From Nocardia colli (GTDB lineage Bacteria; Actinomycetota; Actinomycetes; Mycobacteriales; Mycobacteriaceae), in assembly GCF_008704205.1 (NCBI RefSeq), contig NZ_VXLC01000001.1, positions 1,302,001 to 1,366,000 of the forward strand: a stretch of DNA of 64,000 nucleotides, read 5' to 3'. This document shows, piece after piece, positions 1-7,836 of the stretch. The number at the start of each line of letters is the position of its first letter. Positions within the stretch are counted from its first letter, which is position 1. The notes under the pieces are model-generated. The model did no database searches, had not been told where the DNA came from, and saw nothing but the letters and a program-made list of their open reading frames with translations. The position numbers were made by a program, and so were the translations under genes.

Positions 1-901
1 TCTTCATGAACTCGAAGTAGTACGGGTAGTTGTGCACGCCGATGTGCTCGGTGAGCCCGATCGAGGAGACCGCGTCGAACTCGCCCTCGGCGATGTCGCG
101 GTAATCGGAGTGCCGCACCTCGGCGAGGTCGGACAGCCCCTGCTCGGCGATCTTCGCCTGCGCCCATTCGGCTTGCTCGGCGGATAGCGTCGCGCCGATC
201 ACCTTGACCCCGCGCTTGGCCGCGTAGCGGACCATCCCGCCCCAGCCGCAGCCGATGTCGAGCAGCCGGTCGCCTTCCTTCAGCCGCAGCTTCTCGAAGA
301 CGAGGCGGTACTTGTTCTCCTGCGCCTGCTCCAGCGTCCAGTCCTCGTCGCCGTAACACGCACAGGTGTAGGTCATCGACGGGCCGAGCACGTACTCGTA
401 GAACTTGTTGGAGACGTCGTAGTGATGGTGGATCGCCTCGGCGTCGCGGGTCTTGGAGTGCCGCAGGCCCTCCAGCGCGATCCGGCGCCAGCGCGGCAGC
501 GTCTCCTGCGGCGGCGGCGCGATCGGCTTGAGCCGCTCCCAGCCCAGCGAGCGGGCGATGGTGACCAGCGCGAGCGCGGACGGGCGATGGAACTTCAGCC
601 CGTCCATCGCCGCGAGGATGTCGTAGGGATCGCCGGGATGCACTCCGTCGGCGGTCATGTCGCCGGAAATGTAGGCGCGGGCCATGCCGAGATCGCCGGG
701 CGCGGTGGCCAGGTAGTTGATCCCGCGTGGGGTCTTGATGTCCAGCGCGTACTTCGAGTCCTCGGGTCCGGCCGCGCTGCCGTCGTAGGCGGTCAGCCGG
801 ATCGGTACCTCGCCGTCGATCAGCGTCTCGAAGATCTCGGCAATGCTGAGTTTGGCTCCGAGGTCGCCTAAGACGTCAGAACGGTCCTTGAATGTCGTCA
901 T
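1..901 (-). CDS. bfaB: BfaB/TmsB-like cyclopropane-fatty-acyl-phospholipid synthase family methyltransferase (3' end cut by window)
   Basis: SAM-dependent methyltransferase predicted to methylenate the double bond of oleoyl phospholipid, the first step to 10-methylstearic (tuberculostearic) acid. The visible 300 residues hold an N-terminal region of about 170 residues, then HHHYDVSNKFYEYVLG (typical of CFA synthases), MTYTCACY and the SAM-binding loop LLDIGCGWGG; EHIGVHNYPYYFEFMK ends at the window edge, so roughly the last third is missing. The start ATG overlaps the stop of the upstream flavoenzyme gene (ATGA, 898-901), so the two are translationally coupled. The known family (BfaB; UfaA1 in M. 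tuberculosis) has the same neighbour. The specific product is inferred from this pairing. Confidence 0.88.
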   Translation of the reverse strand, partial: MTTFKDRSDVLGDLGAKLSIAEIFETLIDGEVPIRLTAYDGSAAGPEDSKYALDIKTPRGINYLATAPGDLGMARAYISGDMTADGVHPGDPYDILAAMDGLKFHRPSALALVTIARSLGWERLKPIAPPPQETLPRWRRIALEGLRHSKTRDAEAIHHHYDVSNKFYEYVLGPSMTYTCACYGDEDWTLEQAQENKYRLVFEKLRLKEGDRLLDIGCGWGGMVRYAAKRGVKVIGATLSAEQAEWAQAKIAEQGLSDLAEVRHSDYRDIAEGEFDAVSSIGLTEHIGVHNYPYYFEFMK

Positions 902-2376
902 TTGCGTTGCACCGCCTTCGAATACAAATCCAGCAGCCGCTGGTCTGGGTCGTAGCGTTTCTTCAATTCGGTGTAGGTATTGCCGCCGTACAGCGCCGCG
1001 AACTCATCTTTGTCGTAATAGGAATCCGAGTACAGCGACTTATGTCCGTCGAAGTCGGTCACGGTGCGCTCGATCGCACGGTTGGCCGCTCCTTCCTGCT
1101 GTCCGGGCACGGTGGGCACGGCGGACCAGAACCCGACGTTGACGTACGTCCGGTTCGGCTCGAGGGGATAGAGCGGCCAGGTGCGCTCGGTGGTCGCGGG
1201 CGCGCCGGTGTCGCGCAGCCGCAGCGGGCACAGCCAGATCGGCTCGATCGGGATCTCGCGCAGGAACCATTCGACGAAGTCGGCGGTGCGTTCGACCGGC
1301 ACCTCGATGTCCTGCACGACGCGTTCGCGCGGCGGGTTGCCCTGGCGGGCCTCCAGCTTGTCGGCGATGTTGTATTTGTGGTCGAGCGCGATCAGCTTCC
1401 AGTAGAAGCTGCTGCGCCGGTAGCGCTTCGGCCAGAACCGGCGGATCTTCGGGTTCTGCGTGCCGAACGCGCGCGAGCACCAGAACCAGTCGGTGTCCCA
1501 GCGCCACAGGTAGTCGTGGATGGTCAGCCGGTCGCGCTTGGGCTGCACGGGAGCGGAACCGGCGGAGCGACCCGACGGATCAGCGTCGTGCTGGATGGAC
1601 CGGTAGAAGATGTCCATGTCCGTGTAGTCGCTGACCGGGCCGGGCTCGTCGGTCTGCCGGCCGAGGGTCAGGTAGCTCTCGTCGGCGGTGAACACGACGC
1701 CGTCGAGGTAATCGACTCGTTCACCGTCGTAGGCCTTCTCGTCGACGATGGTGGCCAGCGTGCGCTCCAGCTCGCGCAGGTCGTGGAAGCGCAGGTGACG
1801 CAGCGCCACGTACGGCTGCACGGTCTCCAGCTCGATCTTCAGCCGGACCGAATAGCCGAGCGTGCCGTAGGAGTTCGGGAAGCCGCGGAACAGGTCCGCG
1901 TGCTCGTTGTCCGGGGTGGCGGTGATGATCTCGCCGTTGCCGGTCAGGATGTCCATCTCCAGCACCGACTCGTGCGGCAGGCCGTTGCGGAACGAGGTCG
2001 ACTCGATGCCGAGGCCGGTCACCGCGCCGCCGAGGGTGATCGTCTTGAGCTGCGGCACCACGAACGGCGCGAGACCGTACGGCAGGGTCGCGGCGACCAG
2101 GTTCTCGTAGGTGGTCATGCCGGCCACGTCGGCGGTTTTCGCCACCGGGTCCACCGTGATCACCTGGGCCAGCCCGGATACGTCGAGGCCGGGCGCGGGG
2201 TTTTTCGCCCTGGCCCGGAACAGGTTCGAGGTCTTCTTCGCCAGCCGCACATTCGCGTCCCGGGGAATCGCGCGATAACTCGCCAGGAGTCGGTCCACTC
2301 CAGCCCGATGCGCGGCAAATCCGGATTCGTGTGCGGCCGGAGCGTGTCCGGCCTTCCCCAACAGACTCACTGCCAC
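898..2376 (-). CDS. bfaA: BfaA/TmsA-like FAD-binding oxidoreductase
   Basis: A 492-residue flavoprotein with an N-terminal PCMH-type FAD-binding domain (about residues 45-210; PQLKTITLGGAVTGLGIES is the characteristic Gly-rich flavin segment) and a C-terminal cap ending near KRYDPDQRLLDLY, a motif common in Delta24-sterol-reductase/DprE1-like oxidases. In mycobacteria and relatives this gene lies before the CFA-type methyltransferase and reduces the 10-methylene lipid to 10-methyl; here it also precedes and overlaps it by 4 bp. GTG start chosen because a TAGCGT -10 box lies exactly 6 bases upstream, which implies a leaderless mRNA beginning at the start codon. Function follows from family plus operon. 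Confidence 0.88.
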   Translation of the reverse strand: MAVSLLGKAGHAPAAHESGFAAHRAGVDRLLASYRAIPRDANVRLAKKTSNLFRARAKNPAPGLDVSGLAQVITVDPVAKTADVAGMTTYENLVAATLPYGLAPFVVPQLKTITLGGAVTGLGIESTSFRNGLPHESVLEMDILTGNGEIITATPDNEHADLFRGFPNSYGTLGYSVRLKIELETVQPYVALRHLRFHDLRELERTLATIVDEKAYDGERVDYLDGVVFTADESYLTLGRQTDEPGPVSDYTDMDIFYRSIQHDADPSGRSAGSAPVQPKRDRLTIHDYLWRWDTDWFWCSRAFGTQNPKIRRFWPKRYRRSSFYWKLIALDHKYNIADKLEARQGNPPRERVVQDIEVPVERTADFVEWFLREIPIEPIWLCPLRLRDTGAPATTERTWPLYPLEPNRTYVNVGFWSAVPTVPGQQEGAANRAIERTVTDFDGHKSLYSDSYYDKDEFAALYGGNTYTELKKRYDPDQRLLDLYSKAVQRK

Positions 2377-2382
2377 CCCTCG

Positions 2383-2388
2383 ACGCTA
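2383..2388 (-). promoter_or_regulatory. -10 box of the bfaA-bfaB operon (leaderless)
   Basis: TAGCGT on the minus strand, six bases before the GTG start. No clear -35 is visible. The spacing predicts that transcription starts at the start codon. Confidence 0.5.
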
Positions 2389-2577
2389 GTACGCACCTCT
2401 GTGTGAGACCACCGCGAGGGCGGGGTCTCGGGAGAAATGTCACGCATATGTTGCGAACCGGAATATCGACCGGCTCGGAGAAGTTCGCCACACGACTCGA
2501 CCGGTATGCGGTGCGGTGGCCGCTACAGGGCAGGATGGGTACCGGTCGACATACCGTACCCGGACAAGGAGCTCATT

Positions 2578-3012
2578 GTGGGACAGGTCAGCGCCAGCAG
2601 TTCGATCGCCGTGGCGGCGGATCCGAAGCGCACCCTCGAGGCCATCGCGGACTACGAGACGGTGCGGCCGCGCATTCTGTCGTCGCACTACCGCGACTAC
2701 AAGGTGGTCGAGGGCGGCAAGGGCGCGGGCACCGTGGCCGAGTGGACGCTGCAGGCCACCGAGAAGCGCTCGCGCAACGTGCACGCGGTCGTCACCGTGT
2801 CGGATTCCATTGTCACCGAGCGTGATTCGAACTCCACCATGGTCAACACCTGGACCGTGACGCCGGACGGCGCGGGCGCGCAGGTCAGCCTGCGCACCAC
2901 CTGGCAGGGCGCGGGCGGCGTGGCCGGCATCTTCGAGGGCATCTTCGCCCCGCTCGGGCTGAAGAAGATCCAGGCCGAGGTGCTGGGCAACCTGGCGCGC
3001 GAACTCGCCTGA
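2578..3012 (+). CDS. SRPBCC (START-like) family protein
   Basis: A 144-residue protein of the polyketide-cyclase/START-like fold: DYETVRPRILSSHYRDYKVVEGG, a beta-rich middle and the C-terminal helix GLKKIQAEVLGNLARELA typical of small SRPBCC proteins. Such proteins hold a hydrophobic ligand in a cavity; the ligand here is unknown. The GTG start was chosen over in-frame starts further upstream because AAGGAG sits six bases before it (2566-2571) and the domain begins immediately after. Divergent from bfaA; it ends at a strong bidirectional hairpin. No catalytic motif is evident. Confidence 0.8.
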   Translation: MGQVSASSSIAVAADPKRTLEAIADYETVRPRILSSHYRDYKVVEGGKGAGTVAEWTLQATEKRSRNVHAVVTVSDSIVTERDSNSTMVNTWTVTPDGAGAQVSLRTTWQGAGGVAGIFEGIFAPLGLKKIQAEVLGNLARELA

Positions 3013-3029
3013 CGCACAGGACATAACGA

Positions 3030-3068
3030 AAAGCGCAGCCCGACCCCGCGTGGGTCGGGCTGCGCTTT
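3030..3068. terminator. Bidirectional terminator between SRPBCC and VOC genes
   Basis: Perfect 17-bp inverted repeat (3030-3046 with 3052-3068) with a five-base CGCGT loop and A/T-rich ends on both sides, placed between two convergent genes. Confidence 0.9.
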
Positions 3069-3080
3069 CGGTTTCGGCGG

Positions 3081-3431
3081 CTACGCCGCGCCGATGTCGA
3101 ACAGGTTGCCCTCCGGGTCGGCCAGCGTGGTCCACTGCGCGCCGTACTCGTCGAAGTCGCCGATTCGCTTGGCGCCCAGGCTGACCGCGCGCTCGATGTG
3201 CTGATGCCAGTCCTCGGCGTGGAAGTCGAGGTGGATCACGTTCTTGCCCGGGGTCTTGTCGGGCACCTGGATGAACATCAATATCGGTGCCGAACCGGCG
3301 GTCCGGCCGACGGTGGCGAACTGCTCCGAGGCGTCCGGGTCGACCGGCTGATCGAGCAGCTCGGCCCAGAATCCGGCGAGCGCGGCCGCGTCGAAGCTGT
3401 CGATGGTGATGTGCGCGAGGGACAGTGTCAT
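3081..3431 (-). CDS. VOC (glyoxalase/bleomycin-resistance fold) family protein
   Basis: A 116-residue single VOC module: LSLAHITIDSFDAAALAGFWAELL at the N-terminus, IHLDFHAED in the centre and ADPEGNLFDIG near the end, the usual beta-alpha-beta-beta-beta signature. It resembles antibiotic-binding or glyoxalase-like proteins; metal ligands cannot be assigned with confidence. The start is the second ATG because GGAGAA, six bases before it, overlaps the first ATG (3443) and acts as its ribosome site. It lies shortly after the MerR gene stop, so the two form an operon in which the VOC protein is probably the regulated effector gene. Substrate unknown. Confidence 0.82.
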   Translation of the reverse strand: MTLSLAHITIDSFDAAALAGFWAELLDQPVDPDASEQFATVGRTAGSAPILMFIQVPDKTPGKNVIHLDFHAEDWHQHIERAVSLGAKRIGDFDEYGAQWTTLADPEGNLFDIGAA

Positions 3432-3446
3432 GGGGTTCTCCATTTT

Positions 3447-4262
3447 TCAGAGCAGGCCGATCGGCCAGCAGACTTCGGTGCGGTAGTTGTTCGGGTCGTC
3501 GGTGTCGTCGGGGCTGAGCAGGTAGCGCTCGCGCACCGGCTCGGCCAGCGCGGTGTCGTGTTCGGCGACATAGCTGCCCAGTGCGCCGTAGGTGCGGTCG
3601 AAATCCTCGAAGTCGCCCTCGTGCAGGGCGATGGCGAAGCGGCGGGCCGGCAGTTCGATGACCGAGACCCGGCCGGTCGGCGCGAGCCGGGCGGCGGCCG
3701 GGATCGGGACGTAGGCGACCACCTCGCCGAGATCGTGCTCGAAGAAGTCCATCGAATAGGTGGCGCCGTCGATGCCGTCGGCCTCGAGGCCCGCCGCGCC
3801 CAACGTCTCGTGCAGCAGCGGGTAGGCGGCGGCGCACCAGGGTCCGATGTCGTCGCGGCTGACCACCTCGGCGATGGCCAGCGCGGAAAAGGCCGGGATC
3901 GAGCGGTATTCGACCGCGAGCGGCGCGGCCGGGGTGAGCAGCGACCGCAGCGACGCCACCACTGAGCGGGTCCGGGCCAGCTCGGCCTCCATCCGCTCCA
4001 GATGCGCGCGCAGCGCGGCGTTGCGGATGTCGTCGTCCGGCGCGGCCAGCACGGCCTTGATCTCGGGCAACGGCATGTCGAGCTGGCGCAGGCGCCGGAT
4101 CAGATGGGCCTGGGCCACCTGGTCGGTCGAGTAACGCCGGTAGCCGGACCCCGTATCGATCTCGATCGGCTCGAGCAGCTCGATGTCGTGGTAGTACCGG
4201 AGCGTTTTCACGGTCAGGTACGTCAGCCTGGCGAACTCCCCGATGGAGACGGTCGCTGTCAT
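3447..4262 (-). CDS. MerR family transcriptional regulator with GyrI-like effector domain
   Basis: A 271-residue regulator. Residues 5-72 are a MerR winged helix (SIGEFARLTYLTVKTLRYYHDIELL, then GYRRYSTDQVAQAHLIRRLRQLDMPL), followed by a dimerisation helix (about 75-115) and a C-terminal GyrI/BmrR-type ligand domain (about 120-265; YVPIPAAARL, FAIALHEGDFEDFDRTYGALG, EVCWPIGLL). Such regulators sense bulky cationic or hydrophobic compounds and twist a promoter with a 19-bp spacer; exactly such a promoter precedes this gene (4270-4300), pointing to autoregulation together with the downstream VOC gene. Ligand unknown. Confidence 0.9.
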   Translation of the reverse strand: MTATVSIGEFARLTYLTVKTLRYYHDIELLEPIEIDTGSGYRRYSTDQVAQAHLIRRLRQLDMPLPEIKAVLAAPDDDIRNAALRAHLERMEAELARTRSVVASLRSLLTPAAPLAVEYRSIPAFSALAIAEVVSRDDIGPWCAAAYPLLHETLGAAGLEADGIDGATYSMDFFEHDLGEVVAYVPIPAAARLAPTGRVSVIELPARRFAIALHEGDFEDFDRTYGALGSYVAEHDTALAEPVRERYLLSPDDTDDPNNYRTEVCWPIGLL

Positions 4263-4269
4263 GTCCCTC

Positions 4270-4300
4270 AGCGAACACCCTCCAGCGGGGGGAGAGTCAA
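4270..4300 (-). promoter_or_regulatory. MerR-type promoter/operator with 19-bp spacer
   Basis: On the minus strand TTGACT (-35, 4295-4300) is followed by a 19-base spacer holding an imperfect inverted repeat (CTCTCC / GGAGGG) and TTCGCT (-10-like, 4270-4275). A 19-bp spacer with a dyad between -35 and -10 is the hallmark of MerR-activated promoters. Confidence 0.65.
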
Positions 4301-4310
4301 CTTTGCGCGG

Positions 4311-4892
4311 TCAGCCCAGGACGAAGGTCAGCAGGAGGGTGTTCTGGAAGGCGCCGCGCCACCACGAATAGCCGAACCAGACGCCGGGGGTGACCTCCCG
4401 GATCTCGTCGTAGACCTGCGGGGTGGGGGACGGGTCGTAGTTGAGTGCCCAGGTCGGCCTGCCGTCGAGCATCGCGGGCGCGCTGTACACATACGCGGGC
4501 CAGGCCTCGTAGCCCGCGCCGGTGATCCGGTTGGTCAGCGTGCCGCCGTCCGGGCCGGTGTAGAAGACCTTGCCGATCCAGAACGCCGGCGCGATGCCTT
4601 GAATCGCCGGCGGCCGGGTCACCCAGCCGTTCTGCACGCCCATCGGCACGTCGCCGCGCTCCGCGTCCCGGAAGACGGCGTCCTGCTGCTCGGGCGAACA
4701 GCGGAAGCGCAGCGAGTCGATCGTGGCCGCTCGATTGTCCGGGTAGAGGACGCAACCGCCGCCGTAATCGGCGGCCGCCTCGGTGACGCCGGAATCCGCG
4801 GTCGCCGCCGGTGCGGCGATGCCGAGGAAGATGCCGGGAACCCCCAGCGAAAGCACCGCGGTGCTCAGGAAACGTGCCCTCATCGTGCTCAT
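4311..4892 (-). CDS. Secreted protein of unknown function
   Basis: A 194-residue protein with a clear Sec signal peptide (MSTMRARFLSTAVLSLGVPG, cleavage probably after AAPAATADS near residue 33). The mature part has two cysteines (GGCVLY, RFRCSPE), which could form a disulfide, and a run of aromatic-rich segments (APAFWIGKVFYTG, EAWPAYVYSAP, PGVWFGYSWWRG) suggesting a compact beta-rich domain. I do not recognise the family. The start at 4892 is preferred over an upstream in-frame ATG because it begins the signal peptide directly. Its own transcription unit upstream of the MerR gene; 48 bp separate them. Confidence 0.75.
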   Translation of the reverse strand: MSTMRARFLSTAVLSLGVPGIFLGIAAPAATADSGVTEAAADYGGGCVLYPDNRAATIDSLRFRCSPEQQDAVFRDAERGDVPMGVQNGWVTRPPAIQGIAPAFWIGKVFYTGPDGGTLTNRITGAGYEAWPAYVYSAPAMLDGRPTWALNYDPSPTPQVYDEIREVTPGVWFGYSWWRGAFQNTLLLTFVLG

Positions 4893-5130
4893 ATCGGTAC
4901 TCCAGAACTCCCGACCTACTTCCCGATGGTAGGTCGATCTTGTTGTTCCCGACCCCGGCGTACTCAACCTGTTACCGGCCATGCATCAAAGACATAACGA
5001 CCGGTCGGGACCGATATCGCCGAACGCAATTCGCGCGGGCGGGCGGTTCAGCGGCCAGAGGCGGCACGGCGTCCCGCGCGTCGCAGGGACTAGGCTGATC
5101 AGTGACACTTTCCCCAGAGAGGAATATGCC

Positions 5131-5472
5131 GTGCAGCCCGGTGGTCAGTTCGACATGCAGCAGTTACTCGCCCAAGCGCAGCAGATGCAGCAGGCGGTGA
5201 TGGAAGCACAGGCCGAGATCTCCGCCGCGGAGGTCGACGGGCAGGCCGGTGGCGGGCTGGTCAAGGTCACGGTCAAGGCGTCCGGCGAGGTCGTCGCGCT
5301 GACCATCGATCCGCGGGCGGTCGACCCGGAAGACGTGGACACGTTGCAGGACTTGGTGATCGGCGCGGTCAACGACGCGATGGCGAACGCGCAGCAGCTG
5401 GCGGCCGAGCGGCTCGGCCCGCTCTCGGGTGGGCTCGGCGGCGGTTCGCTGCCCGGGCTGCCGGGCTTCTGA
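5131..5472 (+). CDS. ybaB: YbaB/EbfC nucleoid-associated protein
   Basis: A 113-residue member of the YbaB/EbfC family, small dimeric DNA-binding proteins that coat the nucleoid. Visible features: long N-terminal helix [19 protein letters not shown], the family core [24 protein letters not shown], and a Gly/Pro-rich tail. The GTG start follows AGAGAGGAA at 5116-5124; an ATG five bases upstream is out of frame. It lies 20 bp before recR, the pairing found throughout bacteria. dnaX, often the third partner, is not immediately upstream. Confidence 0.93.
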   Translation: MQPGGQFDMQQLLAQAQQMQQAVMEAQAEISAAEVDGQAGGGLVKVTVKASGEVVALTIDPRAVDPEDVDTLQDLVIGAVNDAMANAQQLAAERLGPLSGGLGGGSLPGLPGF

Positions 5473-5492
5473 GAGCCACGGGGACATAGCCG

Positions 5493-6101
5493 TTGTACGA
5501 GGGTCCGGTTCAGGATCTGATCGACGAGCTGGGCAAGCTGCCCGGCGTCGGTCCGAAGAGCGCCCAGCGCATCGCATTTCACCTGCTGCAGGTGGAGCCG
5601 CCGGAGATCGACCGGTTGCAGGCCGCCTTGCAGAAGGTGCGCGACGGCGTGCAGTTCTGCGTGGTCTGCGGCACCGTCTCCGACGGCGAGAAGTGCCGCA
5701 TCTGCGCCGACGCGCGCCGCGATCGCACCATGATCTGCGTGGTCGAGGAGCCCAAGGACGTGCAGGCGATCGAGCGCACCCGTGAGTTCCGTGGTCGCTA
5801 CCACGTGCTCGGCGGCGCGCTCGACCCGCTGAGCGGCGTCGGGCCGGACCAGCTGCGGATCCGGGAACTGTTGGCGCGCATCGGAAATCAGGAGGACGGC
5901 ATCGATGTCACCGAGGTGATCATCGCGACCGACCCGAACACCGAGGGCGAGGCGACGGCCACCTACCTGGTGCGGATGCTGCGCGATTTCCCCGGCCTGA
6001 GCGTGACCAGGCTGGCGTCGGGCCTGCCGATGGGCGGCGATCTGGAATTCGCCGACGAGCTGACGCTGGGCCGCGCGCTGTCCGGCCGGCGCGCGCTCTA
6101 G
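5493..6101 (+). CDS. recR: Recombination protein RecR
   Basis: A 202-residue RecR, the clamp-like protein that works with RecO/RecF in RecA loading at gaps. Domain order fits the family: helix-hairpin-helix ([24 protein letters not shown], residues 9-32), Cys4 zinc finger ([16 protein letters not shown], about 54-69), Toprim domain (about 77-175, [11 protein letters not shown] and [17 protein letters not shown]) and a C-terminal wedge ([23 protein letters not shown]). Translation starts at TTG just after a GGGG tract. Cotranscribed with ybaB. Confidence 0.96.
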   Translation: MYEGPVQDLIDELGKLPGVGPKSAQRIAFHLLQVEPPEIDRLQAALQKVRDGVQFCVVCGTVSDGEKCRICADARRDRTMICVVEEPKDVQAIERTREFRGRYHVLGGALDPLSGVGPDQLRIRELLARIGNQEDGIDVTEVIIATDPNTEGEATATYLVRMLRDFPGLSVTRLASGLPMGGDLEFADELTLGRALSGRRAL

Positions 6102-6153
6102 CCGCATTTCCAGCCCCGAATCTACGGGGGTTGCGGCGCGCCGGGCACGGGTT

Positions 6154-6159
6154 ACTGTG
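6154..6159 (+). promoter_or_regulatory. -10 box of the LysE-family gene (leaderless)
   Basis: TACTGT lies six bases before the ATG at 6166, and no Shine-Dalgarno sequence is present. Confidence 0.5.
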
Positions 6160-6165
6160 TCGGGG

Positions 6166-6783
6166 ATGAGCATCGAATTCCTGCTGACCACGCTCGTCAT
6201 CTGCGTGACGCCGGGCACCGGCGCGCTGTTCACCCTGGCGGCGGGGCTCTCCCGGGGCACCAAGGCCAGCGTGATCGCGGCCTTCGGCTGCACCATCGGG
6301 ACCGTGCCGCACCTGGTCGCGGCGATGACCGGGCTGGCCGCGCTGCTCAACGCGAGCGCGGTCGCGTTCCAGACGTTGAAGTATCTCGGCGTCGCGTACC
6401 TGATCTACATGGCGTGGAGCACCTTCCGGGACAAGGGCGCGCTCACCGTGCCGGAAGACGCGGATCAGGGCGCGCAGTCGGTGCGCAAGGTGGTCACCTC
6501 GGCGGTGCTGCTGAATCTGCTCAATCCGAAGCTGACCATCTTCGCCTTCGCGTTCCTGCCGCAGTTCGTGCCGAACGGTTCACCGAATGCGCTGGCGCGC
6601 TTGCTCGAACTGAGCCTGGTCTTCATGCTCACCACGTTCGTGGTGTTCGCGATCTACGGGGTGTGCGCGTCGGCGCTGCGCAACCACGTCATCTCCCGGC
6701 CGGTCGTGGTGACCTGGATGCGCCGGGTGTTCGGCGTCTCCTTCATCGCGCTGGCCGGGCGGCTGGCCGTGCAGAACCAGTGA
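6166..6783 (+). CDS. LysE family translocator
   Basis: A 205-residue integral membrane protein of the LysE/RhtB superfamily, which exports amino acids or small metabolites. Five to six hydrophobic helices are visible: about 2-25 (IEFLLTTLVICVTPGTGALFTLAAG, with the family P-G-P-like CVTPGTG), 40-60, 65-85, 115-135, 145-165 and 185-200. GLSRGTKASVIAAFGCTIG matches the conserved loop after helix 1. The exported substrate cannot be read from sequence. Start chosen at ATG 6166 rather than GTG 6157 because the latter overlaps the -10 box. Confidence 0.88.
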   Translation: MSIEFLLTTLVICVTPGTGALFTLAAGLSRGTKASVIAAFGCTIGTVPHLVAAMTGLAALLNASAVAFQTLKYLGVAYLIYMAWSTFRDKGALTVPEDADQGAQSVRKVVTSAVLLNLLNPKLTIFAFAFLPQFVPNGSPNALARLLELSLVFMLTTFVVFAIYGVCASALRNHVISRPVVVTWMRRVFGVSFIALAGRLAVQNQ

Positions 6784-6784
6784 G

Positions 6785-7429
6785 TCAGAGTTCGACCCGC
6801 GACCACGGCAGGGTCTGCATCCGGGTGCGGTCGTCGGTGGCCCAGTCCCAGATCACCGCGGACACCGTCGGCGCGTCCAGCACCGTGGTGCCGAAGTGCT
6901 TGTCCGGGGAGCCATCTCGGTATTCGAGGGTGAACGCGCCGGTCTTCTCCCGGTACGTCTGCATGTAGATCTGTTCGTCGCGTTCCACCACGAGGTACGG
7001 ATTCGGCGGGGCCAGCTCGGAAACCCACTGATCGGCAAGGGTTTTGGTCAGGTAGGGGAATTCGCCCGCGCCGCCGTGGGTGACCGTGGCGGGCACGTGC
7101 CCGGCCGGGTCGATCAGCCAGGCCAGCTGCGGGTCGTAGACCGCGTAGTCCAGCGGCGTCGCGATCGCGAACAGCAGCTGCCGGACGAAGCCGATCGCGT
7201 CGTAGGGGCAGGGCACCTGCAACGCCGCGCCGGTAGGCGCGCCGCCGACCGGGTGCACGCTGAGGAAGCTGTCGTCCTCCGGGACCTCCGCGTCGGCCTT
7301 GTTCAGCTCGGCCGCGATCTGCGCGACCAGGCCCGCCTCGGGGAGTCCCTGCTGAGTGGCGAGGTAAGCGTCGACCTCGGCGATCGATGACGCGACACCG
7401 GACGGCAGCAAGACGTGGTCATAGCTCAC
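6785..7429 (-). CDS. Conserved hypothetical protein
   Basis: A 214-residue soluble protein I do not recognise. It starts VSYDHVLLPSG, has an acidic, non-membrane composition and a beta-rich C-terminal half (YLVVERDEQIYMQTYREKTGAFTLEYRDGS, ending in TDDRTRMQTLPWSRVEL). No signal peptide, zinc motif or nucleotide-binding loop is apparent. The GTG start is favoured over an upstream in-frame ATG because TACCCT lies exactly six bases before it. It is convergent with the LysE gene, one base apart, and lies downstream of the Cys-rich mini-gene on the same strand. Confidence 0.7.
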   Translation of the reverse strand: MSYDHVLLPSGVASSIAEVDAYLATQQGLPEAGLVAQIAAELNKADAEVPEDDSFLSVHPVGGAPTGAALQVPCPYDAIGFVRQLLFAIATPLDYAVYDPQLAWLIDPAGHVPATVTHGGAGEFPYLTKTLADQWVSELAPPNPYLVVERDEQIYMQTYREKTGAFTLEYRDGSPDKHFGTTVLDAPTVSAVIWDWATDDRTRMQTLPWSRVEL

Positions 7430-7435
7430 CCGGAC

Positions 7436-7441
7436 AGGGTA
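7436..7441 (-). promoter_or_regulatory. -10 box for the 6785-7429 gene (leaderless)
   Basis: TACCCT on the minus strand, six bases upstream of the GTG start at 7429. Confidence 0.5.
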
Positions 7442-7454
7442 CGTACGCGGCCGT

Positions 7455-7661
7455 TCAAGCCAGGCGACGGGCCGGGTGGGGCTCGGCACAGGCGCAGCCG
7501 CCGGCCAGGTCGGCACAGTCGACGACGAAGGTGTGCCGCACGTAGTCGAGGTCCGCGCAGTCGTTCTCGGTGCATTCGGTGAGCCTGGTCGAGTGCACGA
7601 TCAGGGTGCCGTGGCAGTGATCGACGGCGGACTCACAGGACGAACAATCCGGCGCACGCAT
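7455..7661 (-). CDS. Small cysteine-rich protein (possible metal binder)
   Basis: A 68-residue protein with eight cysteines (residues 6, 9, 16, 30, 35, 49, 56, 58) and clustered histidines (DHCHG). The pattern C-x2-C-x6-C, C-x4-C and C-x6-C-x-C suggests a zinc-ribbon-like or disulfide-stabilised fold. The ATG at 7661 is preceded by GGAGG five bases away, a strong ribosome site that fixes the start within a longer open frame. It is divergent from the large transglutaminase gene at 7837 and shares its 175-bp promoter region. Function unknown; coding nature is supported by the ribosome site and the ordered Cys spacing. Confidence 0.75.
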   Translation of the reverse strand: MRAPDCSSCESAVDHCHGTLIVHSTRLTECTENDCADLDYVRHTFVVDCADLAGGCACAEPHPARRLA

Positions 7662-7836
7662 GCGTCCTCCAGACGTGATCGGTTCGTTATCTTCGTGTCT
7701 ACCACTCCCGCGCCGCCCGCCGCGGGAGGCCGGCGGCGTGTGTCGGATCGCGACCGGAGTTTGCGCAGTTCGGCGCACCGGCGACCGCTGCGCGATTGTG
7801 TCTCACGCCGCGTCCGGCATGTGGTGAACTTGCTGC

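Noticed and set aside
892..2406. Long plus-strand ORF of about 500 codons opposite bfaA
   Set aside because: Its composition (Arg/Val/Gln-rich, repetitive) is typical of an antisense shadow in GC-rich DNA, and the minus strand encodes a recognisable flavoenzyme.
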